From: Plotosus lineatus
Lineage: Eukaryota; Chordata; Actinopteri; Siluriformes; Plotosidae
Length of the DNA: 64,000 bases
Direction of reading: 5' to 3'
NCBI GenBank assembly: GCA_024760905.1
Contig: CM045735.1
Span: forward strand, 12,424,749-12,488,748
Below, piece by piece: positions 48,666 through 61,700 of this stretch (the first letter of the stretch is position 1; each line of letters opens with the position of its first letter). The notes beneath the pieces are model-generated. The model was not told where the DNA came from, did no database searches, and saw only the letters and a list, made by a program, of their open reading frames with translations. The position numbers and the translations under genes are program-made.

Positions 48666-51600
48666 TATATATTGTTATGATACATCTCTAGGATGCTCCT
48701 GAACACATCATCAGTGATGTAACCTGAGGTCCTCGGATGTTTCGGGTCTTTCAACATCAGACACCCTCGCCCAGGCGACCCAGCCATGGTTGATCAGACC
48801 CGACTTGTGTTCAGGTGGCTTTTGCTTTCCATGGATCTCCTCTCCTAATCCACAGCCATCTCGAGGCTTTCTCTGCTTCCTCAGTGATCCTCTTGATGGC
48901 TCTTCTCCTCTCTATCCCCGTAATGCCTAGCACACTCAAGGTTTTATAGAGTGATTGGCCTGCGAACCCTCTGCAGCCAACCTTGATGGGCATACACTGT
49001 GCCTTCCAGCCCTGCTTACGGCAGCCTACGACCAGATCTTCATATTTGGACTTCTTTCTCTCATGGGCCTCATCCAGTCGGTCCTCCCATGGCACGGTGA
49101 GCTCCATCAAGATGATGCTCTTTGTCTCCTTTGACACCAGGAGGATGTCTGCCTCAGGGTGGTTGAGACAATACACTGGGGGAACTTGAGTTGTTTCTCC
49201 AGGTCAACAGACAGCTGCCAGTCTATTGCGGTTGCCAGTAGCCCTGATGGGTTCCTGGCTCCTGCGTTTTTTCCTAACTTCTCACCCGCCTTCACAAAGG
49301 TGATCAACTGAGTGGTGGGGCAGGACCGTCTGCTGCTTTTGCTGATTCCCATGCTGATGACTTCCGCAATGGGTTTCAGAACCTGGTTGTGGCGCCAGGT
49401 GTACCGCCCCTGCCCAAGGGCTACTGGACAGCAGCTCAGAATGTGCTCCAACGTGCCTCTGCCTGGGCACTGCGGGCAGTTGGGAGACTCTATTCTACCC
49501 CAAATAGAGAGGTTTGATGGACTGGGCAGAATGTCATAGACCGCTTGGACAAGGAACTTTATTCGGTGCGGCTCTGCCCGCCAAAGCTCTGCCCATGTAT
49601 CTTTTCATTCCATGGCCTGCTCCCACCTTGTCCAGGCACCCTGCTGCCTTAGGCCGACTGCTCTGCTGCTCCTCCTCTCCTCCACTTCTGCCCTCACCTC
49701 CTCCTGCACCAATCGCCGTCTCTCCTTCCCCTTGGCCTTCTCATACTGTGGCGTTGTACATGTTCCCAGACCAGCCCTACCATGGGTCACTGCTCCGACC
49801 AGGGCTCTATGTCGTATCCGCAATTCAGCGTGTGTGACAGCTTCAACGGCTCTCCACTTCCTCCCGGTTTTCACTCTGATCCCTGCCTGGGCCACCTTAG
49901 GGTCGCTGGAGTCCCGGTACATCATCACTTCTCTTGCCTTTGTCACCTTAAACTCCTCTTCTAGTGATCTCAGAGGCAGTTGGAGCTTGGTGTTGCGTCC
50001 ATAGAGAGCGATGCTACTAAGACTCCTAGGCAGACCCAGCCACCTCCTGAGGAAACTGCTAACCTTCCTCTCTAGGCCCTCCACGATCGAAATTGGAACC
50101 TCGTAGATGAGTAGAGGCCACAGCACTTTGGGCAGGATGCCATGTTGATAAATCCAGGCCTTGAACTTCCCGGGTAGCCCAGACTGGTCCACTGTTCTCA
50201 ACCAGCTCTCCAGCTCCTGACAGGTTTCTTGAATGGATGCTGAATCCTTAAGGCTGCTGTTGAACACCTTGCCAAGACTCTTCACTGGTTTTTCAGAAAC
50301 AGTTGGGATTGGTGCCCCACCGATGCTGAAGCGGAATCTGTCCACAACTTTGCCCCTCTTCAGCACCAGTGACCGCGATTTCTCCGGCTTAAACCTCATT
50401 CTTGCCCATCTACACAGCTCTTCTAGCCCTTGCAGAATCCACCTGCTTCCTGGTACTGACTCAGTGGTGATGGTAAGATCGTCCATATATGCCCTGATTG
50501 GTGGTTGCCGCACTCCCGTTGCAGACTTTGGGCCCCGACACTGAGTTTCAGCAGACTTGACTAGCATGTTCATTGCCAAGGCAAAAAGGATCACGGAGAT
50601 GGTACAGCCTGTGATGATCCCAATGTCGACTCTGTGCCAATCTGATGTTACAAGCCCTGCTGACACTCTCATACTGAACTGATTGTAGTAGTCCATAATG
50701 AGTTGTGCGACCTGGCCTGGCACATGATGCCTCTCCAAGGTTGCTTGGACCAGCTTGTGTGGGATGGATCCATAGGCGTTAGCGAGGTCGAGCCAAAGCA
50801 CTGCCAAGTCTCCTTTGTTCTCCCGAGCTTCTCTGATGAGCTGGGTCACCACTCCCGTATGCTCCAGGCAACCTGGCACCCCAGATATGCCGCCCTTCTG
50901 CACTGAGGTGTCGATGTAGCTGTTGCTGGAGAGAAAGTCGGTCAACCGCCTTGCTACTATGCTGAAGAAGATTTTCCCTTCCACACTCAGCAAGGAAATA
51001 ATCCTGAATTGGTCGATGTTCTTGGAATTTTCTTCCTTTGGGATCCAGACTCCCTCAGCATATCGCCACTGCTGCGCCACCTTCCCTCTTCTCCAGATGA
51101 CTTTCAAGATCTTCCATAGCCGCTTCAGTAACAGGGGACAGTTCTTATAAACCTTGTACGGCACTCCACTTGGCCCGGGAGCTGAACTGGTTCGGGCTTT
51201 TCTCACAACATCCTGTACCTCTTTAAGGAGCGGCTCTCTTCCATCAAACTCCTTCGTGGGGGGTGATGGTTGTATCAGGGTGTTGCAATGGCCCAGCTCC
51301 TGCTGCCTGTCAGGATCGCTATAGGTGATCTGGATGTGCCGATCTATCTCTTCCTTGGAGCAAGTCAATCTCCCTCCACGCTTCTGTCCCAAGAGTTGCT
51401 TGGTGAAGCCATAGGGGTTGGCAATGAAGGATGCCCGCTTCCTGGTCCTTTCCTTTCGCCTCCGCCGGTGCCACTCAGCTCTTCGGAGAGTCAACAGCTT
51501 CTTTCTCAAGATGGTTCGCAACTCTACCAAGGGGGGGCGTTGCTCCTCGCTTGCCTCCTTGTGCTGCCTCTTAAGGGACTTGAGCTCCTGCCGGATCCGA

Positions 51601-54600
51601 TGGATTTTTGTTGCTCTCTGGTTCATGGTGAAGGGTGCTCTTTCCGTCTTCTTCTCCGCTACTCCGAACCTTTCCACAGCCAGACTAACGATGATTATGG
51701 TCATCGTTTGAAGTCTTCGGTCCGCATCGCCCCTCGCTGTTGCCTCTAACACAGAGTCCACATCCCCGTCGAACTGCTGCCAGACTGCCGTCTTGCAGGC
51801 CTGCGGCCAATTGACTCGAACCCTCTCCGGAAGTCTGTTCTGAGGAATTGGTTGCGGCACTTGGAGGTTCCTGGCTCTGTGGGGTATCTCCGGGCCTGGC
51901 TCCTCCTGCGTCTCACCAGGTGTGTTCCCTGTGCGTTGTGACGCTTGCTCTCCCTCTAAACACTTCATCCGAATCTGGTGAATCTTAAGACCTCGGCTGT
52001 TCTTGCAGACCTTTCCACATCTGCACTTCACACTCGTCGTCGATTGACCATTGCCAATGTTCGTTAACCCTATGTCCGTCAGGCTGGGATGCTCATCCTC
52101 CCCCCCTCTCGGGCATCCCTGGGGGTATCGTTCCATGAGTTGATTCGTAGCTTTCTTGGGTTTCCTCTTCTCAGAAGATCCAGTTCGGGCTGCCAACCCT
52201 CCCTGCCCCGGTTGCCGTCTCTCCGTGCTGTCCACTGTCTCTCCAGTTGTCACCAATCTATTCTTGGTTGCCAACCAGTCTATTCCTGGTCACCACTGGT
52301 TTCACCAGCTAAGTGATTGTTATGATACATCTCTAGGATGCGCCTGAACACATCATCAGTGATGTAACCTGAGGTCCTCGGATGTTTCGGGTCTTTCAAC
52401 ATCAGACACCCTTTCCCAGGCGACCCAGCCATGGTTGATCAGACCCGACTTGTGTTCAGGTGGCTTTTGCTTTCCATGGATCTCCTCTCCTAATCCACAG
52501 CCATCTTGAGGCTTTCTCTGCTTCCTCAGTGATCCTCTTGATGGCTCTTCTCCTCTCTATCCCCGTAATGCCCAGCACACTCAAGGTTTTATAGAATGAT
52601 TGGCCTGCGAACCCTCTGCAGCCAACCTCGATGGGCATACACTGTGCCTTCCAGCCCTGCTTACGGCAGGCTATGACCAGATCTTCATATTTCATATATA
52701 TATATATTCATTCACTGCATAATGGAACCCTACTGCAGCATACCTTTTTCCTTCCTGTATAATATCATGCAGTTCTACTTCTTCATGCAGCGTCATTACC
52801 TTTTTCTGCCGCTTAGCCTCCTTACCAGAAGTCTGAGACGATGCACGGCGTTTGGGTGGCATCATAGAGCTTAACTGGTAATTAAAAACATACAAAAAAA
52901 TGCACATTGACAACTTGTGCGCGATTGAGAAAAAAGGGGAGTATACATCATCTCAACCAATCAGCAGGAGGGAGAAACAAAAGCTCTCAGTATCACATTC
53001 CAGTTACTTCCGGGTTTGTCGGCAAGCCGCGAATATGCGGGGGCGTAAGTACAAAACCGTGAATGGTCAAGGGCCTACTGTACCATGTCATTGTTATATT
53101 TGCACTTTTATGTGCTTTAACATTGTCTTGCTGAAATATGCAAGGCCTTCCCTGAAAAGTAGGTCCAGTGGTGTAGCAGCCCATTATCAGTTATGGGCTA
53201 GACTCCCACTGTGCTAAGACCCATGGGAAAGGTTTTAACCGCAAGTGTGCCTCTGTACACTCAGCAGTATAAATGGTTGCTAGTTACAACACTGAGAAGG
53301 TAACCTGCAATCAACGAGCGTCCCATTCAAGGGGAGTTGAACTTCTAATTGGTCCATGGTATAGAAACTTGGGATAAGTTCCAGCACGTTCAGTAAACTC
53401 AGGTGTAAAAGTACAGCCTTTTATCTTACCTTTTAGCTTATCTTCCATGAAAAAGACATAATTTGGATGGGAACATATGTTGCTGTAAAACCTGTGAATA
53501 CGTTTCGGCTTTGGTGGGACATTTCCAAATGTGCAAGCTGTTAATTTCAGATGCGAGCACTGATAACAACAAATATATTTTCCCCTCTTTTAGTCTTGAA
53601 GCTGCAGCATTCATGTTCTCCAAAAAAAAATTAAATTAAAATTGTCTGCCCATGAAACAGTTTTCCACTTTGTCCAAGTCCATTTTAAATTAACCTTGGC
53701 CAAGAGAAGAAGGTGGTATTTTCGGATTGTGTATTCTTATGGCTTCCTCTTTGCATGATAGAGCAAATTCTGTATTTGTGAAGGCACAGCAAATTGTTTT
53801 CACATAAAATGATTTATGGAAGTGTTCCTGAGCCCATGCAGTGATTTCCACGACAGAAGCATTCCTGTTTTTAATGTAATTCTGCCTGAGAGCCCAAAGA
53901 TCACAGACATGCTGATTTTCAATCTTGGTAACCCGGGGAGATTTCTCCAGCTTATAACATTATTTATTATGTTTTGATGAAAATATGCAGTACGGTGGCA
54001 TAGTGGTTAGCACAGCCGTCTCACAGCAAGAACGTCCCAGGTTTTATTCCCAGCCTGGGTGTTTCTGTGTGGAGTTTGCATGTTCTCGCCATGGTTTCCT
54101 CAGGATACTCCGGCTTCTTTTAACAGTGCAAAAACATGCGCAGTAGGTTCACTGACTGCTCTAAATCATCCCTACGTGCGAGTGTAAATAGTTGTGTAAG
54201 TGCTGGCCCTGCGAATGGCCTGGAAAGCTATTCAGGACGTACTCCACCCTTGCCCACAGTTGGCTGAGATGGGCACCAGCCTCCCTGCTACCCTAATTAG
54301 GACTAAGTAGTTCAGAAAATGACTGAATGAATGATGAAACTCTACTGTAAATGATGAGATAATCAAAGTACAGTTGGCCCTCTACTTACGAAAACCTCTG
54401 AATACGAAAAATCTAGGTTACGAAAAACATTTTCTGAAATTTTCGTCCTCTTTTTACGAAAAGCGCCAAACGCGCCATTCAAACATTCAAACAATGCGCG
54501 AGTTACTCTCTCATTGTCTCTCTCCAAACATCTCGCCCCGCTGGCCTCCCATTGGCCAGGAGGGAGCTGAACTGTACTCATTCTTGTCCCATACTTCCTG

Positions 54601-57506
54601 TTTGTCACTTCCTGTTTGTTCGTGAAGGAGAGTTGAACAGGACTGTTGGCTCGTGACTTTTTGTGAGAGTGATCATTGCAGCGGACCCCAAGAAAGTGAT
54701 TCCCGGTGACACCGAAAAGAAGCCGAAAAGAAGAAGTGGGCTATGTTATCGATCGAAGTGAAGCAGGAGATAATAAAAAATAGGAAAATGGGATGCCATT
54801 GAGTGAAATCGCAAACGAGTATGGCCGAAACCACTCTACAATCGGGACGATATTGAAGCAGAAGGAGGCATTAAAAGTGGAGATACAGTGGCGGAGGCGA
54901 TTATTTTGGACAAAGCAACCGCCATATTTAAGGACCTTGTGAAAAAGGGTGGGGGTGAGGGTTCTTCGGACCAGCAACACCCGGACTTTAAAGCGTCACA
55001 TGAGTGGTTCGAGAGATTTAAAAAAAGATAAATAATTTTCTTTTACTTTTAACACATATTTCATACAAAATTGGTGTACTTTTATAATTTGTAATGGGTT
55101 TATGGGGTAGTCTTGGGAGCCTTGGAACAAATCACGTGTTTTAGATGCAAAATGCACCTCTACTTACGAAAACTCCAGGTTACGAAAAAGGCACTGGAAG
55201 GATTAATTTTGTAAGAAGAGGGCCGACTATATTTGTATTTTTACGTTGAGTAACATTATTATGAAAGCGTTTACAATTTGTTGATGCGAGTCTTTTTTCT
55301 ACAGATTGGTGAACCTCTGCCCATCTTGACTTCTAACAGACTCTCTAAAGGTTTTTTTATACCCAACCAACCATCCTACTGGCTTAGTACTACCAAATTA
55401 ATCGGAATATGTTATTCCAGCAGTTTCCTTTTAGTACTAATTACTATTCCAGCTTTTTGTTGCTGGTGTCCAAGCCCTTAAAAATTCATTAAATTTGAAA
55501 TTAATGAATATTTTTCAGAAAACTATAAAAATTTCTCACTTTGAACATTTTCTTTTGTGAATAAAACATGGTTTATGAGATTTGCACATCAGTGCATTCT
55601 GTTTTTGTTAACATTTTGCACAGCATTTCAACTCTTGTTATTGAACAATTTTTTTGTTTGAATTGTGGTTGTACTATGTTCAAACAAATATAATCATGTG
55701 GGGTCTAATGGTCTGTGAGTTTTGAATATTTTTGGATTTTAGGACAGGTAACATTATGTGATTTATTTGTTTATTTTTGTTATAGATGTAAATGAATGTG
55801 AAATGGGGGCTCCTTGCCAGCAGAGATGCTACAACACACATGGGACATTTCTTTGTCGCTGTGAACAGGGCTACGACCTTGACCCTGATGGCTTTACATG
55901 CAATGGTAAACGGTTAACTTCTTTGTCTTATTTCTTGATCTAGAATTGCATTAGAAATGAACTGTGATTAACCGTGAAAGTAAATTTAAGTGGGTTTTTT
56001 TCATTTAAAGGGTTTATTTAAAATGGCATATCAGGACTGAACAATTTGGAAAAAAATATTATTTATTATGCAATATATGCATGCATTCAATATGCACTAA
56101 AAATCAGTTAAAAAGAATTCAAATTAGACAATGAACTTTGGAAAAATAATTGTAAACATGTTTGACACCTCAGCTTGAAGAAATCTTATCTCACCTGATC
56201 TCCTTGGGTGAGTCCCTGTGATTTTTTTTAGTTTGCGACTCTCTCAGACTGTCGTAGACCAACCATACCTTACCTGTGTATTTGTTTTAAATGATTTAAA
56301 TAAAATAATGCTCAGATGAAAATCCCTAATGGTTAACAACTAGGTCTGAGACTGTCTGCAAACCAACTATCTGTGAATATCTGTAATCGATCAGAACAGT
56401 CTCAGACTGTTAGCAATGTAATCGCGGATAGTTGTCGACAGTCACAGATTCTCATGTGTAATCGTTCAACTTTTGGAAACACGTTTTGAAATTGGATGAT
56501 GGTCCTCAAAAGGTGGATTCCTTGCAGAAAGTCACCGACATTCAGTGATAGGGTGAACAATATAGGCTGTAGAACCCATCCTAAAAATTTATCAAATTGT
56601 GGGCATTGCAATGCGTTATCTCCAACATAAGATCAGAGCATTAAGTAAAATAATATATAATATTTATATTACATACACTTTATTATTTAGACTTTATTTG
56701 GAACACTTTTGTTAGTCAATCAACTTCTATGAAAACAAAGTTGATATATGTATACAGTGGTACCTCACCTTACGAAATTAATCTGTTCCAGAGCCTTTTT
56801 CGTAACCTGCATTTTTCGTAAATTGAACCACATTTTACATGTAAAACGTGTGATTCGTTCCAAGACTCCCAATACTACCTCCTATACCCTTTAAAAATTA
56901 TAAAAGCATACCTTTTAAGAACGGGCAGTGGTGGTCCAGTGGTATAGGGCGCTGGATCGCTGATCCAAAAGTTGGGGGTTTGAGTCCCACTCTCCACAGG
57001 GTTGTCACTGTCCCCCCCCCAGTGCAGCTAACTGGATTATCGAAGGCCGGCCATGTCTCTCACTGTCTATGGTGAGAGGTTCATGTAAAAGAACCATTGC
57101 TGACTTTCGACAAGAGTAGGCTGCAAAGCTGTCAGTGTGTTTCTGCCCTGCAATGACCTGGCAAGCTGTCCAGGGTGTACTCTGCCCTTACCTGAAGTTG
57201 GCTGGGATGGGTGCCAGCCTCCCCGCGACCCTAATTAGGATTAAGCGGTTACAGAAAATGATGAACAGAACCTTTTAAGACCTCCTTCTGCTTAAATGTT
57301 GTACCGATGGTAGACGGGTTTGGCCATATTCCTTTGTAATATCACTCGAGCCCATCTATATATGTGTGCATATAAATACTTGTTTAGTACTCAACCTTCA
57401 CTTGCTCACTTGAAGGATCGGAAGTCCCGATAAGCCGCGCTTTGTCTCACAAGCACCATACGTCACTTGCGACAAGCGCCTACATTCGGTGGAACGCCTC
57501 ATATAC

Positions 57507-57573
<67 letters not shown>

Positions 57574-58432
57574 CAGACGCTACCCAACCTACTTTTTTAT
57601 TCGGTTCTGGACGGCCGAATATAAGTTGAAAAAAAATGTAAGTTGTTGCTGTATGTTCCAGTGACGTATGACGTTCATACTGGACTATACATCCATAAAT
57701 ACCATTATCGTATCTCATAAAACACCCCTAAATCAATTATTATAGACATAACATTGTAAAATAATATCAAATATATCAAATAATATCAACATTAATTTCA
57801 AATAAATTAAACTCAAGCAAAAATAATTTCAAATAGATAAATTTTAATCAAATTCTCTCATCAAATATCAAATACAGTATCAAATATAACCTTTAACATT
57901 CTCTATGATGCGATCTTTCTGCTTATAAATGGTTCCGATGGTCGACAGCTGGTCACTTTACATGAAGCTGAGCCGAGTCACTTTACATGAAGCTTAAAAC
58001 AGTCAATCAACGCTTACAATATGTGAGGCGCTCCACCGAAAGTAGTTCTCTTGCTTGTGCTTGAGACAAAGCACAGGTTATCCGGACTACCGGAAAACTT
58101 GCACCCATGCTAGTAGACTTACACTTCTGACCAACCATATTTGATCGGGTTACAAAAGTCCGCAAAACAGTGTAAACACAAAGATCACAGAAACGACGTC
58201 TTAACACAAGGGTAACACGCAGTGAACTGGGAAGAAGCAGGGGCACGTTCAGTCTGTCATTTGTAAACAATGGACGCAGGGTCATTACGTCATTGCGTTA
58301 TTATATCAGCACACTACGTAGGTACGTCTCGTACTACAGAGAGCACGCTAAACTCAAAATTTGACTTTTTTTGTTTTAGGGAAAAAAAACGTAAAATCGA
58401 AAAAACATAAAACAAATGAACATGTCAGGGAG

Positions 58433-58485
<53 letters not shown>

Positions 58486-58665
58486 TTCTATAATCACCTG
58501 AAGGGAGAGGATGGTTTCACCACCCCTCGAAACAGATCTGTAGTGATAAATGGAGTTTCAATAGAAAGTCTTTGTCCTGTCCTTTTATTTTTATTATTAT
58601 TTTTATTGTTATTTGCTCGACCAAAAAGTATTGAGCACTCTCCTACGGAAGGATCTACTCAGAAG

Positions 58666-58738
<73 letters not shown>

Positions 58739-61700
58739 CAAAGACTTTCTATTGAAACTCCATTTATCACTACAGATCTGTTTCGAGGGGTGGTGAAACC
58801 ATCCTCTCTCTTCAGGTGATTATAGAAGATACTAATAATTTGTGTAAAAATCATTTAAAGCATATCTAGCGTAGGCCTCCGTCAGTCCCGAAGGACTATG
58901 GCTGCGCTCTGGCCAGTATCCCGACTGGTGATACTCCCCAGTGCACAGAGCCTGGGTAGGGAGTAATGAGGGACAGGCTGTTACCCAAGCAGCAAGTCCC
59001 CCCCTGTCTCGGCGCCACCGGAAGGACAACTGGGTTCCAGTGCCGCTGCAGGTGAGAAACTACGGTCAATTTAGAACGGCCAATTAACCTACAGTGCACG
59101 TCTTTGGATTGCGGGGGAAACCGGAGCACCCGGAGGAAACCCGCACAAGCACGGGGAGAACATGCAAACTCCACACAGAAACGCCCAGGCCGGGAATCGA
59201 ACCCGGGCCTTCTTGCTGTGAGGCGGATGTGCTAACCACTACGCCACCGTGCCGCCTAAAGGCATAAAAGCCTATCAGTACATAATAATATGCAGTCTTT
59301 GTTATTTTGTAATAATGATATTATGATGATGATGATTTTTATTTGTTTCATATCACATCTTTGTCTGTTCACAGATGTTAATGAATGCAGCTACTCCAGT
59401 TTCCTGTGTCATTACCAGTGTGTGAACGTACCAGGCCGATTCTCCTGTGTGTGCCCAAAAGGATATCAGCTACTCGGCTCACGCCTCTGCCAAGGTAAAG
59501 GTTGTGTTTTTTGTTTTTTTTTTCTGTTTTGTTTTTAAATCTGCTCACACCTACTGCACCTACAACATCTCCAACATTCCTCATAATGACAGTGGAAGCA
59601 CATTAGGTTGGTGGAAAAAGTGACTCATGAGGTGGGGTGGGAATCCTACTTTCTATCCTCCCAAAATGTATCCAATCACACTGATGTTCCTGCCTCTGTG
59701 TAGATGTGAATGAGTGTGAGTCAGGCACCCGACAGTGTGCAGAGGGACAGAACTGTGTGAATATCCATGGTGGATACCAATGTGTGGATGCCAATCGCTG
59801 CCGAGAGCCCTACATCTATGCTTCAGAGAAGTAACTGACACACACATACCCACATGCATAAACTCTGGTTAAAGACTGAAAAATAGTTTCAAAGTACGAG
59901 CTTAAAAGAATACTTTAGCACTTTACAAACGAGTATTTATCTATGATTATATCAGTAAGCGTAATATCGTTGGGAATCTGCTTCCCAGTGCTGACAAACA
60001 AACAGACAAACGATTTTAATTTAAAATGATGCTGGAGGTGCTATCAACTATCAGATTCCACCTACCAGCCAGTTCTTGTCTATGATATGACAGCTCTCAC
60101 CCATGGTGAAGGCAAGACTTCCACTCATACCGTCTCACAGTGTAATGCATACTGAGAAATGTGCCTCTTGTATATACAGTGGTAGCTCACTTTACGAAAG
60201 TCTCACCAAATAAAAAATGCAGGTTACGAAACGCATTTTCCTAAATTTATTGTCTCTGGATATTAAACAAGTTCACAATACAAAAGCGCCATCTTAAAAA
60301 TTCAAAAGCGCCATTCGAACATACAAACAATGCGCGAGTTGCTTTCCCATTGGTTTGTCTCCCAACACCTCGCCCCGCTGGCCTTCCATTGGCTAGGAGG
60401 GAGCTGAATCTCCATAATACAGTACTGTACCCATAATGCTTTTTGTGTGCCTAGGACCCATTGTTCGAGACACTCGTGAAGGAGAGTCGTACTGTTGGTT
60501 CGGGAGTTTCATGAGTTTTTTTGAGTGTGCTTATTGCATTGTTTTTTTCGTTATTAATCATGAGCCCCAAGAAAGTGATTCCTGGTGAGACTGAAAAGAA
60601 GAAGTGGGCTCCGTTATTAATAAAAGTAAAACAGGAGGTGATAAAAAAATAAGAATGTGGGATCCGGTTGAATGAAATCGCAAAGGAGTATGACCGAAAC
60701 CCCTGTACAATCGGGACGATATTGAAGCAGTGACGGAAGCGATTATTTCGGAAAAAGCAACCGCCATATTTAAGGACCTCGTGAAGGAGGGTGGAGGTGA
60801 GCGTTCTTCAAACCAGCAACCCCCGGACTTTAAAGCGTCGCATGGGTGGTTCAAGAGATTTAAAAAAAAGGTAAATAATTTTCTTTTACTTTTAACACAT
60901 ATTTCATATAAAATTGGTGTACTTTTATCATTTTTAAAAGGTTTATGGGGTAGTATTGGGAGCCTTGGAACGAATCACGCGTTTTACATGTAAAATGTGG
61001 TTCAACTTACGAAAATGCAGGTTACAAAAAAGGTGCTGGAACGGATTAATTTCATAAAGTGAGGTACCACTGTATATGAATTCTCAGACATGTACAACTT
61101 ATTGGTACAGGGATCCTTCACTTTCCGCGGTTAATTGGGACCGAGATCACCACACGACCATCAAAATCCACGAAGTAGGATCACGCCCACCCCGACTGAC
61201 GTATACGTAAATGTATATGTGTATATAATATCAATAAATACATATTCAATGCTATAAATGATTATAATAACAATTATACATTTAAAAATAATGCATAAGA
61301 TGTAAATAAAAGATAAATACACACATACAGACACACGCGCAGATGCGCGAGGCACACCTCACAACAATGTAACGCATTTTGATGGGAGATTTTGGGTTGT
61401 TTTTTGTTTTTTTGTTGCATAATTTGCCTTGTTTTTGCAGCATTTTCCTTAACTTTCCCCCTATTTTTCCTTAATTTCCTTATTTTTTAATTCGATGAAT
61501 ATTAAAAAAACAAAAAAATCCCCGCATGTATTGAAGCGCGAAGTAGCGAGGGGTCCCTGTATTGCTTTGATTTAAACATGATACAGGTCATGCCATTACT
61601 GTATTTTTCTTAGGTTCTCAACTACTAGTATGTGACTGTGGAGTCACTGGGATTCAATCTCTTTTCAATTGCGCAAATGTTTTGTTGTTGAAATCTTGAG

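Larger units (their letters stand above)
48671..52317 (-). mobile_element. Non-LTR retrotransposon with restriction-like endonuclease (R2/R4-like), nearly full length
   Basis: One reading frame on the minus strand covers an N-terminal zinc finger, reverse transcriptase, a CCHC knuckle and a PD-(D/E)xK-type endonuclease. The order is that of early-branching LINEs such as R2, R4 and NeSL, which insert at fixed or simple-repeat sites. Only one nonsense codon and one frameshift were found. The 3' UTR is about 140 bp, and the 5' leader before the first ATG only about 43 bp. The 3' end lies in a (TA)n tract. The family within the REL group is not settled. Confidence 0.88.
47930..53090 (-). mobile_element. 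Tigger-like transposon split by later insertions
   Basis: Inverted ends ACAGTAGGGCCCCGTTTTTC (47931) and the complement GTCAAGGGCCTACTGTA (53068-53084). On the minus strand, 52692-52913 reads [20 protein letters not shown] and [20 protein letters not shown], the helix-turn-helix of a Tigger-type transposase, and is cut at a (TA)n tract. The hammerhead pair (locus B) and both REL-LINE copies lie inside it. Confidence 0.68.
58484..58834. mobile_element. Two opposed hammerhead-bearing units split by (TA)n (locus C)
   Basis: A + unit of about 180 bp (58484-58665) runs from the hammerhead to the far end ACTCAGAAGAT. After (TA)n at 58666-58737, a 5'-shortened unit follows in reverse (58738-58834). 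This copy shows that the unit ends are the hammerhead side and the CTACTCAGAA side. Confidence 0.62.

Noticed and set aside
49605..52274. Long open frame as a host gene
   Set aside because: Reverse transcriptase motifs, a YMDD site and tandem copies show it is a retrotransposon.
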